Source: Hetaerina americana
Lineage: Eukaryota; Arthropoda; Insecta; Odonata; Calopterygidae
Reading direction: 5' to 3'
Assembly (NCBI GenBank): GCA_022747635.1
Contig: JAKTNV010000179.1
Location: forward strand, 372,001 to 436,000
DNA length: 64,000 nt
Shown here: positions 12,750 through 23,880 of the stretch, piece by piece
Layout: every line of letters begins with the position of its first letter
Position numbering within the stretch: the first letter of the stretch is position 1
The notes under the pieces: generated by a model
What the model was told of the DNA's origin: nothing
Database searches by the model: none
Seen by the model: only the letters and a program-made list of their open reading frames with translations
Position numbers and translations under genes: made by a program

Positions 12750-13070
12750 TTTTAAACACTAGAGAGAGGAAGGAAGAGGCTTTGAGGTCGCTCCCAGCCA
12801 GTGGGAGTACGTACACCTCTCAATGGGTCGCACTGTGGACACCACACCACTGGAATACGGAGTCAAGAGCACCGCAATGTGCCTCATGCATTCAGCTAGA
12901 TGCGAGTGGTGGTTTGGTTGCTGTTTACGTGTTTCTTGTGAGGGAAAGGCCGAGAGAGGTGTTGTTTGTTTCCTTCCCAAGTGTTGAAGGGTAGACTGCA
13001 CGGGTTTGAGTGCATTTGACCACTTATAAATTTGACTCTTTGCTTTGTCTGTGCTCTGCCTTCAAATTCT
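12750..13070. other. GC-richer unassigned segment next to a fold-back element
   Basis: Higher in GC than its surroundings and open on both strands (12782-12994 plus, 12759-13001 minus). Neither frame has a recognisable domain or a clear splice context. It directly precedes the fold-back element at 13075 and may be part of the same mobile element. Confidence 0.3.
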
Positions 13071-13074
13071 ACTG

Positions 13075-13225
13075 AGGGTTAAAAAGAAACTTTACACTTC
13101 CACAGTAAAATGACGATGCGCAGCATCGAAACCATGATCGTGAAATATTAAATCTTTATTGGGGAAGTGTAGTTTCTTTTTTACCCACATCATGAAGGAA
13201 TTCCACAAAGTGAACCTGAAAATGT
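13075..13225. repeat. Fold-back element with hammerhead-like core (family FB), copy 1
   Basis: Arms near 13078-13106 (AAGAAACTTTACACTTCCAC) and 13165-13185 (GAAGTGTAGTTTCTTTTTT) are inverted copies. Between them lies TGACGA, a perfect 6-bp stem CGATGC/GCATCG (13114-13119 and 13123-13128), then GAAAC. This is the order of a hammerhead catalytic core (CUGANGA, stem II, GAAA). The flank 'GAAGGAATTCCACAAAGTGAACCTGAAA' occurs in similar form at 53.0 kb, tying the copies into one family. Confidence 0.6.
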
Positions 13226-13635
13226 TACGTTTGAATTCTACTTCCGAATCTTTAACAATGCTCAGCATTCTTTATGCTTAGTGAGACATAAATGTCCATG
13301 CTTCTTTGTTGCCATTCGCCCATAGTTATGCCTATCCCTTGGTCATTATATATTTGCTAGAAAGTGGCTTACGGCCCATGCAGCAAAGTAATACAGTGTG
13401 CTGCAGTATAATTCGTGGATTTGCATAGAATTTATCATTCAAATCTGCAAATTATGCTGCTGCACCATTTATTTGGTGTTTATTATTAACAGTCTCAATA
13501 AAAAATGATTTGATGTAAAAAATAACTCATAATAATTGGATAGTTGTAACTTTTGATTAAATTATTAATTTTTAAATGGTATTGCAGGAAAGCAATACCA
13601 GAAAGAATATCTTGCTATAAACTGCAACAAATATA

Positions 13636-14530
13636 CCAGGTGTGATCAAAAAAAGACAGGACTGATTTTATAACTTGTTTATTTCGACGGATAAAGGTTA
13701 ATCGAACTTGTCGCCCTCAAAGTACATGCCTTGGCTGATGACACACCTTTGCCTACGTTTCTTCCAGCTCTCGCACCCTGCCTGGTAAGCCGCCGTAGGG
13801 ATTATCTTCAGGTCCGCCGTACAATTAGTTTTCATGTCCGCAATAGAGTCGAATCAGCGCCTTTTCAAGGTTGATTTTAACTTTGGAAACAAAAAGAAGG
13901 TTTAAGAAACTCTGGGTCGGCATTGGCTCGATCCAGGAGTTCCTGGCAAATGTCCACACGTCTCTGTCCACCAGTCAGCACCTGCGGGACGAATTTTGTT
14001 GCGACGTGCATCATGCCCAAAAAACCTGTCAAAATTGTCTGACAGGATCCAAAACTTCTGTTCACTTCCTCGGCTATCTCCCTAACAGTTAAACGGCGAT
14101 TTGCCCACACCAAATTGTCATGGTTGGGGTTTGTTGATGTGGGAGGCTGCCCCATTCGCGAATCTTCATCTGTCGAGGTTCTACCCGGTTCAAAATGACT
14201 GTACCACTCAAAACACTGGCTTCAACTCATAGCTTCATTAACAAAGGCTTGCTGAATAATTCCAAATGTCTCCGTACCATTTTTGCCAAGTTTGAAACAA
14301 AATTTCACGCACACATGCTGTTCCTCTAGCTCCTCCATTGCTGCCGTTGCACGCGGCGACCAACAGGTTAAGACACGTACCACTGCTGCTGCATAACTAA
14401 TCAATGTAAACAAACGCAACACTTCTCGTTTTAGTCAGCAGATGCGTTGGCAGATGGTGCACTGTGTCTCGTTTCGATCCGTTGAACGGTTTGCACAGAA
14501 TAAAATCAGTATTTCTTTGATCGCACTTTG
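13636..14530 (-). mobile_element. Internally deleted mariner element 1
   Basis: Imperfect terminal inverted repeats of about 30 bp bound the element (left GTGTGATCAAAAAAAGACAG; right, inverted, GTGCGATCAAAGAAATACTG), with TA at the left end. On the minus strand it encodes transposase pieces. The N-terminal helix-turn-helix part at 14422-14222 contains VKFCFKLGKNGTET. A second HTH part at 14155-13877 contains REIAEEVNRSFGSCQTIL and TKFVPQVLT. A C-terminal piece at about 13850-13700 reads RRQRCVISQGMYFEGD. The catalytic DDD middle is missing and frames are broken, so it is non-autonomous. Confidence 0.85.
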
Positions 14531-15470
14531 TTCTGCAAAAACTAAGTGACAACTCATGAAAATGCTATTCCATGAGTCATTTTGAGTTGACTGCCACAAG
14601 AAGCCGTGCCCAATCAGGTGGTGGGGTCAAACAGACTTTTTAAGACACAAGAAGGAATATTAACTCTTTTGAGTAAGAATTTGTTTGTCTGGGAGGCATT
14701 TTGCTGAGCAGAGAGCTCTGATAGAATGTTCTCACACAGTACATAATAGTTTCACTTGCGCTATGTTTGTAATTGCCCTGATATTACCAGTCTCACCGCA
14801 TGCATCCACATGAAATATCTGTTGATTACGTACGAATATTTGTGACTTTCATGAATTGAAAATATATCTTTATGGTCACTTGATGTGTAAGTATGTCATT
14901 GAGTCACTTGATTTAATCATAAAATTAGTTTGATCCCTGAATTAAAACTGTCTGCGTAACACAGTAATAACTTCAACAAGTTAGGAGTCTACCAGGGCCT
15001 GAGGAATGCCCTCTTATAAGTGCTGTCACCAGTAGTGCGAGACCTGGAAACTAATTGAACTTTCAAATTAATAATTTGTTCAACTCACATCAGAATATTC
15101 CTGATGTGAATTGCCACGTAAGCATAATAACATGGGCAGAGAAAGGAAATATTGTTATCACTCAATAATGATTTCAATATGTACTTCATCTTGAAATTTT
15201 ATACCGCTCACTACTCGGGCTTATTATACATATAAGTGGCCTGTCAAAAGATTCAATTTGGATGCAAATTCCATAATCCCTTCTGCTTGTGTTAATACTG
15301 TTATAGTGTGGTATACATGTACTAGTATAGTAGTTATGAGATTTTGTTTTTTTATTTCTCACATGCATTAACACTGCAACATAAATTGCCCTTTTGGTCA
15401 GCAGTTTCTTAATGTTTTGCTTTGCAATGTGAACTATGCGTGGGTGGCATATTTTACAGGCAATGAAAGT
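14531..15470. other. Unassigned intergenic sequence
   Basis: No gene, repeat or structured RNA is supported. AT-rich with scattered stops in every frame. Confidence 0.35.
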
Positions 15471-15569
15471 GATCCGCGTATAGCGTACACCACGACTGAA
15501 TGTCACGCTGCCCTCCCAACCAGTAGATGCACAGTGTCCACGAGGCGAGGATTTGGGCGAGAGAGTGAG

Positions 15570-15805
15570 TGAGAACACTGAGGTAAGCCTCTGTCCTGGG
15601 ACCAGTTCTTTTCCTTTTGCTCATTGATGACCTCCCAGGTACACTAAATCCCTTGACTCGCATACTCCCAGTGCTCTATGCTGGTGACACCGATGTTTTA
15701 GTGTCAGCCTCTTCCATGGATGACCTGCCGTCTAAGCCAATCCATGCAATTACACCTCTGCTATTTCAATGGTGCAAGCAAACCTCAATGTGGATAAAGC
15801 TTAGT
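15570..15805 (+). pseudogene. Reverse transcriptase fragment (Jockey/CR1-like)
   Basis: The plus frame reads LGPVLFLLLIDDLPG followed about 20 residues later by VLYAGDTDVLV. These are the RT B-motif tail (GSVLGPLLF...INDLP) and the C motif (ADDT, here degraded to AGDT). Only about 75 residues survive, with no flanking endonuclease or tail. It lies beside, and is unrelated in orientation and family to, the minus-strand LINE that starts at 15850. Confidence 0.6.
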
Positions 15806-15849
15806 ATACTTTAGGAACAAGAATAAGCTAATATCAATTATTATTAGGT

Positions 15850-17970
15850 AATCTACCGGTTAGGGTAGGTTTTTGGATGTACACAACTACCAAATAAATA
15901 TTTTATTACTCCTAACAAAACACAAAATCCAATATCCTACTCTTAATCAGGTCCCTCTTCATCTCTTGAGTACTTTCTTCCTCTGTTCATCCAGTCCGAC
16001 ATCCCTATCCTGTTCCTTCACTTTCCTCGTTTGCATAACATTCTCCCCTCTATTGCAGTCTTCAACATCCCACTGCCGGTCAACACTCCCTTCATCCACT
16101 TTTCCTACCTCCATAGGATTTCTCTCAACAAACCCCTCTCTTCGCCCACCATACCAAGTACTTCCTCATTTGTTTTCTTCTCTGTCCAAATCACCTTCTC
16201 CATTCTTCTTCACACCCACATTTTAAAAGCCTCCAATCTATGTCCATCCTCTTACTTCAATGACCACGTTTCCGTGCTGTAGATAGCTATGCTCCATATC
16301 AAAGTTTTTAAGAGTCTTTTCTTAACATCCTAACTCAACTTCCCAGTCATCAACTCCCTCCGCCTAGTGAAAGCCTCTTTGCCTAGCGCAATTCTTCTCC
16401 TTACGTCCCTATTTCTTTGACCGTGTTGGTCCAAAACACTACCGAGATACGTAAACTGTTCTACCTGCTCTAGTTTTTGCCCTTCTATTTTAATGTTTAG
16501 CTTAGCCTTATTATTTCTAGAAAATCGCATTACCTTTGTTTTATGAATATTGATTCTCATCCCATACCTGTCGCACTGAATTTCCAATTCACTCAGCAAT
16601 GCTTGCAACTCCTTGGCTGACTGACAAACTAATGCTTGGTCATCAGCGAACCTAACTGATTTTACGAATTCCCCGCCCACTTTCATTCCTACCTCCAGTT
16701 CTTCCCATGCCTCTTTAATCATTTCCTCTGCATACAGGTTGAACAGCAACGGTGATAATGGGCAACCCTGCCTTACACCTCTTCCTAACACTGCCCATCC
16801 GGACTCCCCGTTCCCCACCCGCACCTGAGCAGTCCGAGACATGCACAGGCTGTGGACCAGCCTCCTTTCCCTCCAATCTATTCCTATTTTCTGCAATATA
16901 CTCATTATTTTTTCCCAATTCACTCTATCAAACGTTTTTTCGAAATATATGAAACAGGCAAATACCTCCTGGTTGTGTTCTATATTCCTCTCGATTAATG
17001 ATCTCTATACTGCAATGGCATCACGCCTACCTCTCCCCTTCCTAAACCCAAACTGGTCATCCCCTAAGAAATCATTTGCCCTACTCTCTATTCTTTTGTT
17101 TATGATCCTTAGAACAACTTTAGCTGCGTGAGATATCAAACTTATTGTCCTGTAGTCCTTACATGATGTAGCCTTTAGCTTTTTCGGAATAGGAATTAAC
17201 GCTGATCTCACAAAGTCTTCCGGCCAGATTCCTTCCTCATAGATACTACGAATGAGCCCATTTAGCCTCTTCCTCCCACATTTTCGTAAATATTTCAATA
17301 GTTCTGCGGGAATGTTATCAACCCCCACAGCCTTATTTAGTTTCATCTACCTTAATGCCCTTTCTATCTCATCGGCTAGTATGCCTGGACCTAAGCTATC
17401 TTGCTCTATGTCATGTTCTTTTTCAATGTCCAACTTTGTTGGTCGAAGTTCTTATATATATTCCTTCCATCTCTCTTGGGTCTTTCCTGTGTCGACTATT
17501 ACCTTACCCGCCTTATCTCCAACTGTTACTATAGATCTCCCTTTCTTACTTCCCAATAAAGATTTAACGTTGCTGTACAGTGCACCGATTTCACCCTTCC
17601 TCTGCAGACTTTCCATATCCTCACACTGCGTCTTCCACCATGCTTCTTTTGCTTTATTTGTTACCCACCTCAATTTATTGTATAACTCTTTGTACTTCAT
17701 TTTGCCTAACTCTGTGTATACATTCTTCAATTTTCTCCTCTCATCTATCTTTGCAATCATCTCATCTGTGATCTATGGTTTCCAAGTCCTTTTCGTGTTA
17801 ACGGTTCCAATAGTGTCTTTTGCAGCTTTCGATAACCCTTTCTTGATACTTTCCCTTTTTTTCGATAGTACTTAGCCCTTTACCATCCTCCATTATTTCC
17901 TCTACCGCCTGTTTTTATTCCTTCCTTTTCAATCCATTTCATGCTTCTACATTCCATTTTCTGACTCGCC
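15850..17970 (-). mobile_element. Craniofacial-type LINE, best-preserved copy (RT region)
   Basis: Minus-strand ORF2 pieces appear in order. 17760-17452 is a pre-RT linker (KEAWWKTQCEDMESLQ). 17346-17005 is the RT N-terminal half (NKAVGVDNIPAELLKYL, IPIPKKLKA). 16923-16330 is the RT palm, with GVRQGCPLSPLLFNLYAEE (B motif) and VRFADDQALV (C motif, catalytic DD intact), then GMRINIHKTKVM and EQFTYLGSVL. The C-terminal arginine-rich region continues toward 15.95 kb. The 3' end near 15850 (TCTACCGGTTAG on the plus strand) recurs at 19075, and the same 3' region with the terminal TAGATTACC recurs at 59.80 kb, marking the element terminus. Several frameshifts and stops make it inactive. The endonuclease half is missing, consistent with 5' truncation. 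Confidence 0.9.
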
Positions 17971-18418
17971 GCCCACCTAGAACTATTGAAACATTTCCTT
18001 GAGAGCACCAAAATGTGCAGCAGATAAGAAATGAGTGTACCATTTCAATGCCTTTATCATGATGCTAAGACTTTCTTTACTACTGTTAGTAAGTTTGGAT
18101 GTAGAGGGAAACCAATGCACTTTTCCATTTTATAACTACTGACTTTTGTCTCAACATGTGAACTATACCATTTCCATGTATCATGTTCAATGCAATCAAA
18201 AGGCTTTAAATAATGTAAATTAAAGGCTTTCGCTGGTCAGTAAATATCGATTCATGTTGAGTGTATAAAAATTAGTATGCCTGATGAATTGTACAAATTC
18301 ATTCCAGAAAAGTGCACCATGGATAGTTGGATATGTAAGTATTTTGAACAATATCCAATTTAATGCATGGAAAGAGGGAGATGAACGCCAAAGTCAACAG
18401 GCTATTACTGTTTCAATA
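17971..18418. other. Unassigned sequence downstream of the 18431-20320 gene
   Basis: No coding or repeat feature supported. Confidence 0.35.
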
Positions 18419-18424
18419 TTTATT
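18419..18424 (-). terminator. Candidate polyadenylation signal
   Basis: TTTATT on the plus strand is AATAAA on the minus strand, only about 7 bp past the TAA stop at 18431-18433. Such a short 3' UTR is unusual, so a later signal may be used instead. Confidence 0.3.
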
Positions 18425-18430
18425 TAAATT

Positions 18431-20320
18431 TTACAATGAAGGGAAATCTTCTTCTTTGAAGATGAACTCATGATTAGGGATAATTTTCGGTGGTACTATA
18501 GCAGTACTGTGATGCATCCTCCCGGATTTGGTTGGTGTGCATTGCTCGGTAATTTTCCTGTCTCTTTCAGTTTTGCAAATTGTACCAACCACTTCTGATT
18601 CTGCACTCTCTAATGGAAGTGGGACGTTTTTGGAAGGCTGACTTTTTGCAAGAGTACCTGTTTGATTGAAGAAAACCTTGTTAAAATCATATAAATAGTT
18701 TCGCAAATCATCCTCGGCAAATTACATTTATACCTGGTTGTGAGTTCATTGGGGTGAAATATTAACGTGTTATACTCTTGGGTGCATCAGCCATAACTCT
18801 GTGGACGTTCTTACACCACAGAGGCCACATGAAAGCTTTGTGCTTAGAATATCCTAATAGCCTATTTTCATTCTTCTTTTGGGAATAACACTTTTTACAG
18901 GGCTACATTTAGAATACATACATTTAAGAAGGCTTATCAGAGGAATGATAAACTTATTTTTGCCATCATAAACTGGTGTTGCTGTGTTCTTCGTAATGTT
19001 TAATACCTTGACCAGGGTGTATTCATCCTCAGATTCATCCTTTGAGTGGTAGTTTAAGATGATGTTTTTGTATTCTACCGGTTAGTGTAGTCACAGAAGG
19101 AGCAATGATAAATGTCATTGTATCTCCTAGCAAAACCTGACATGGCTATCCTGCCCTTACCCCATCCTCGCGTTAGGTGCCCCCCTTGATCACAGTCTTC
19201 AACATCCCGTGGGCGATCGAAACACTTCACCAACCTATTATGCCTCATAAAATTTCTTGTCTCCAACGTAACGTTATGGAATTTGTACAACATATTGAAA
19301 TTATTGACTTTGCAATTCCACACTGTGTGTGGAATTAAAAAGTCAATAATATTATTTGATTAAGCTTTCCTACCTCAGAGTTTCTACTCTCAATCCCCAA
19401 TTTGCCTAAAACTTAATCTTTTAGTTTCCTTTCTCCTCATTGCGAACATAGATAAAAATGATTAAAGGTAGACTAATGGGAATAAAATTTCAATACCGAA
19501 ATGATATAGGTTCCCGTAGCATCTCATTATCCCTCAAGTGAGCCCGATTCACTATGCACCAGGGACCCCTTTCTCAAGTCAATTTTTAAAACCGGCTTTC
19601 AAATGCTAGGTTTTATATTGACACACACCTGGGACATTTTTTTATTATTGTCACCAAGGGTGCATCAAATGGACAGGTCACGGCCTAATTCTGTTTCTTA
19701 ATGTGGAAATGTCCATTAATAATTTAGTGGTATTCATCATTCCAATTGGTCAGTCAATTAAAGGTAAGTTTTGAGTAGCCCTTTCCAACTTTATTCATCG
19801 CCTTCTAAAGAGGATTTGTTCCCTGCATAAATTATTTCCTTCTTCAATTCTACATTTCGTACTCTCCTTCATGTTCATGGTTAAAAGAAGGTAAACATTT
19901 TCTCGGTCTCTTTCGGAGACACGACTTCCGCCATTTCCCTGACTGGGCTTTCTGCCAAGAGGCCCATTCCCTTTCTCCCTCGACCCAGATTACACAAACA
20001 TCCATCACTAAGTCTCCTATGATGTAGAGTCGTGATGAGCATGGGATGGAGTTATTACTACAGAAAATTATACGAACCTACTTCGTTAGCCACTGTCATT
20101 TTCTCAACGTACTCCATGATTTTTTCATTTGTGTAGTTGTCCATGCGTATCTGAAATCAAGGTATTTAATATATTGTACTAAACAACTAAATTAAATGAG
20201 TTGTACAAATAATACTACAAAATGACTCACATTCACAACATTACTTTCAGAACTCGAATGATCCATTACTCTTTGCAAAGCCTGACCGCGTCCGAGCGTT
20301 TTGTACGTATATTCATTCAT
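18431..20320 (-). CDS. Complete-looking three-exon gene, 146-residue protein of unknown function
   Basis: Minus-strand exons 20320-20231 (ATG at 20320-20318, 30 codons), 20150-20082 (23 codons) and 18712-18431 (93 codons plus TAA) all join in phase 0. Donors are GTGAGT and GTAGGT, with a TTGATTTCAG acceptor for exon 2. The protein starts MNEYTYKTLGRGQALQ, has a likely amphipathic helix (NEKIMEYVEKMTVANE), a middle DDLRNYLYDFNKVFFNQ, a polar low-complexity region and the C-terminus FIFKEEDFPSL. No signal peptide or membrane segment is visible, so it is presumably cytosolic or nuclear. Terminal DFPSL-type motifs occur in several RNA-regulatory and adaptor proteins, but that is not an identification. 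I do not recognise the family. Intron 2 holds a LINE fragment. All frames are intact, arguing for a functional gene. Confidence 0.7.
19075..19265 (-). mobile_element. Craniofacial-type LINE, 3'-end fragment
   Basis: Begins at the shared terminus TCTACCGGTTAG and continues with GATCACAGTCTTCAACATCCC, matching the 3' coding end of the copy at 15850-17970. Only about 190 bp, it is an extreme 5' truncation typical of LINE insertion. It lies in intron 2 of the 18431-20320 gene, in the same orientation. Confidence 0.65.
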
Positions 20321-20628
20321 ATTTACGTAAATTTCTTACAAAATGTAATCTTAATTTAAAAATTGTACACGCTGCGTAACTTGTATGCCTTGCACAGAGC
20401 ACGAAGTTGTCAGTTTACCTTCACTTAAAATACTAGCCATTACAACCCAAACAAAACCCACCTAATAATCAAAGAATACAAATCTTCCACCACCTGTTAA
20501 AACGCTCATCTCCGTTTTCTTTACAATCCCCGCTCAAAGAGGGAGTTGTTATACAATGAACCTACGACGTGTTTACCTTCTTGGTTGAGAGATGGCGCTA
20601 ATATCTTCAATTGGGTATTTATTAGATG

Positions 20629-20776
20629 AGTGAAAGTTTCTGGCGGCACTTGGTGGAAATTCTTCATATTGAAATTAAAATACTTCGCCTTTCCACATAG
20701 ACCACTTTAATTATGACCTAGGTCGTAATAAAAGTGGTTTATGTGGAAAGGCGAAGTATTTTAAATTTAATTTCAA
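20629..20776. mobile_element. Fold-back element (family FB), with perfect 13-bp target duplication
   Basis: A 148-bp element is flanked by identical 13-bp copies of TATTTATTAGATG (20616-20628 and 20777-20789). Its two arms (about 20665-20720 and 20721-20775) are near-perfect inverted copies containing AAAATACTTCGCCTTTCCAC. The leading part TTTCTGGCGGCACTTGGTGGAAATTCTTCATATTG is shared in altered form with the copies at 46.0 and 13.2 kb. Clean flanking duplication shows true insertion. A 13-bp duplication is more like retrotransposition than a TA/8-bp DNA transposon. It lies about 310 bp upstream of the ATG of the minus-strand gene at 20320. Confidence 0.8.
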
Positions 20777-20789
20777 TATTTATTAGATG

Positions 20790-22291
20790 TTCTTACGAAG
20801 CCCCGGTATTAGGAAATGAATTGGGTGACGTTTGCGGTAAAGGAAGTCATCTGCATAGACCTATATGTAAAATATTTATTGAGCGGAGAAACGCATACAA
20901 GTTCAACTCTAAAACCGATAATTATAACTTAAAAATTGGACCTTACATAGAAATACATATTTTTACAACAAATCTTTACAGGGAATGGATGGTGAAGGAA
21001 TGCCAATTTTCGATAGGCAGCACTAAAATCTCACAACGATGCTTCCTTATTTACTGGTACCCGGCTCTGCAGTAAAGAAAAAGAATTTTATATGAACTGT
21101 GGCATTGTGCGAGGCAATGGCACTCATGAGAAATGCACATGAAATCTGATCAAGTAGCATTGAGAGGAAAGCTTTCTTTACCATCCTTTACTAACGGAAT
21201 GACTACTATAACTGCTGCAATCACCATGAAATAATTTAAGACATTGCATCACAATAAAACAAATATTAAGGTAGAATAATCCACTGCCACCCAAGAGGTT
21301 ATCAGCTTGGCAGCATTTCCCATATTCAATTGGGAAACCCATGTGGGGGAGAGATCCCCAGGAAGCAAATTCAAAACCACCAATAAGTATTGCCAGCATA
21401 TTGTGCACTGTCTGAATAACGTGAAAGACAGGGTACAAGATAAAATATGTATCAACTGCAAACAAATTAAGCCAATATTATTCAGTGATAACTGAAAGGA
21501 ATATTTTTCCAAAATCAAGTCACTGAGTGCCACCTAAATAATGAAAAATCAACTGTTTCAGACAGTATTGAGGCTATTAAATAGGACAGCATTTTCCTGT
21601 GACCTAATAGTGTTAATGTATGCTTAGCTGCAGTGATGCCTTGGCCAATAGCAGAAAGAAGTTCTTCAGCGGGACAGGTTTTGTATTTTTTGCCATCATT
21701 AAAAGAGAATATAATAAGGTATCCTGTAATAAGTTAGATTCAGCTGTAAGGGGTGGTCTACATTGGTCTCAAGGATGAACCTTGAGAATTGCCCACACCA
21801 CATAGCACCCACATATGCCATTGAGCATATCTCTCTGTTACTCAACATCAACTTTTCTTTGTCGTCAGCTGGTTCTCATGTAATCCAATGAATATGCTCA
21901 TGAAAAAGAGAGGATAAGCCAGTCATAAGATCACAGCCATCATCCATGCTATTTCTTTGTGTCTGGTTGGAGGGCAAACCATTAAATAATGCAATTTTCA
22001 ATGCTGTCAGGAAAAAGGTGTGCATTGGGGTTGTGATTATCCCCAGTTTTACCAAGTAATATTGAAAAAATGTTCTACTGCATCTAATTAAGGTTTCTTG
22101 TGTTGAGGTGCCAGAATGGCTTAGTTTTCAGTTCAGCCCACAGCAACATTACCACTATAATGGTTATTAACAACCCATCCCGCAAAGGAGGGTGGATTAA
22201 CGTTTTCTATCTCAGGAACTCCCAAGACCTGATTCTTGCAAGGGCTGATTGCCAATGATACATATGAGGCCTCACATTCCTGGCAGCCGAC
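20790..22291. other. Unassigned sequence
   Basis: Both strands show medium-length open stretches (plus at 20734-21075, minus at 21178-21533), but none has a domain, splice context or homology I recognise. I treat them as chance frames. Confidence 0.3.
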
Positions 22292-23548
22292 TCATGGGGT
22301 TTTGTATTGGTTATCCCTTTTTCCATTGAAGAGGTCAAAAATACAATCCACTTCCATCGAGATCATGGTGTAGCGAGCCGACCCATGCCCAAAACACCTG
22401 CATGAACAAAAGAAAGAGGTGCACGAGGCTTGCAAACAATACCTTCCCATTTCAAAAGGAAAACAATTCTCATATCTCACATGTTCCAACTAATGCATGT
22501 ACTCTTGCGGCAACATGATTACTGAAAACTTGAGCAGCCAATTTTACATGCATTTTCTGGAATGATGTCGGGGAAGAATGAACCTGTTTGTTTAAAGAGC
22601 CTACATAAATGAAACACGATAAGAGTTACTAAATACATCAGACACAGCGTTATTATTACCAATCAGATTATACGAACAACTAAAACTGGTAACCTAAAAT
22701 ATCAATTTTTAAACATGATATTGTAACAAAAGGTTGCAGGGTGAAGTGATTAACTTTTTCCAAACTTATTTAAATCACATGGTTGACTGATAAAAGATAA
22801 GCAATGCTCCAGAACAGCTATAATTTGGTGGCCACTGAAAATTATCAATCATACACCCGCAACAAACCATTATTCCCTCTTGATCGCTTCCTATATTTTT
22901 GTGATATCTCAGTTTATCTACACAGACATTGTCATTGTTCACTTGAAAGCACTCGATCGAAAAACGGACCACACGGGAGAATAAATACTACACATAAGCT
23001 ATTTTAAGTAAGGTTGAGTTATAAATATTGCAAATAACAACACTGAATTCTAAGTGTGAATATCAGGATTACACCACGGCACATTGACAACACCGAAACG
23101 GCAATTGGCCTGCCAAGTCAACCTTGTGCAAAGCAACTAAAATTTAGAGAAATTCAAACATTTCCTTCGACATCCCGATCAATATCACCAACTGAGCCAA
23201 CATGTTGCGCATAATACATGCATTACAATGGAATTGTAAAGGTATGGTGCCAATCCAAGCGTACTGCAGGCAGACCCAGTGCTTCACTAATTCAGGCTAG
23301 CAGAATCAATTCTTCATTAATCGACTTCCAACCGAGTAAAATATAGTAGCCCAGCACATGAAATAACTTTTGACGATTATTAAAGCTAAAAGTGACTCCA
23401 TTATTAACTCGGGACATGTTACCGTGATCTCGTTGGGTATGAATCGTATTAGTCAATTTACTTACCTCTCAAAATTACCCTCGAAAAGTAAATTATTTTC
23501 CTCCTCCTTAGTCACAGCCAAACACGTAACATCTTCTACGTGCCATTG
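22292..23548 (-). CDS. Tentative two-exon gene end, unknown product
   Basis: Exon 23548-23466 has an acceptor after ATTCTACAATTCAG and a strong GTAAGT donor. It reads QWHVEDVTCLAVTKEEEN onward and ends in phase 2. It joins in phase to 22397-22292 (acceptor CTTTTGTTCATGCAG), which reads CFGHGSARYTMISMEVD and ends in TGA. About 62 residues result. HVEDVTCLAV faintly resembles a WD40 strand, but nothing else supports that. An alternative reading of the first exon from the ATG at 23546-23544 gives MARRRCYVFGCD, which looks like a THAP zinc-finger start (C-x4-C) but hits a stop at once. Phase agreement and good splice sites are the only evidence. It could be chance or a decayed gene. Confidence 0.3.
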
Positions 23549-23639
23549 CTGAATTGTAGAATATTCAACAGGGAAAGATCACAGAAAGCTCAACTTAATT
23601 CTCAGCTAGTGAGATTCCGTTGGAAGCGAAATTTCATCC

Positions 23640-23880
23640 TTTCCTGGGAAGATGCTCCCCTCCCCGCCTCCTCAGTTTTGGAGGAAGGGGTGAGGTCTGT
23701 CTGTCTCTGAGTTCTCGCCCCCACTCGTAGATGGCCCTTGAAAAAGGGCCGACCACCGACCGGCCTTTAAAGAACACTTCACAATGCGCCGAACGTCACA
23801 TTTGAGTAGTACTGCAAGGGGTCGGTGGTGCGGTGACTTGCGCTAACACATTAGCCATGGCAAAAGATCTCAAAAAGATG
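23640..23880. promoter_or_regulatory. GC-rich island with a perfect stem-loop; possible promoter/5' UTR
   Basis: This 240-bp segment is markedly GC-richer than the surrounding AT-rich DNA. It contains a perfect 7-bp stem with a 4-nt loop at 23733-23750; on the minus strand it reads GGCCCTT-TTTC-AAGGGCC. Short ATGs in good context lie at 23731 and 23855 on the plus strand but open only 24 and 22 codons. It could be the promoter or 5' UTR of the tentative minus-strand gene below it. The assignment is speculative. Confidence 0.25.

Noticed and set aside
20734..21075. 113-codon plus-strand frame
   Set aside because: It starts inside the fold-back element, has no domain and no conserved context.
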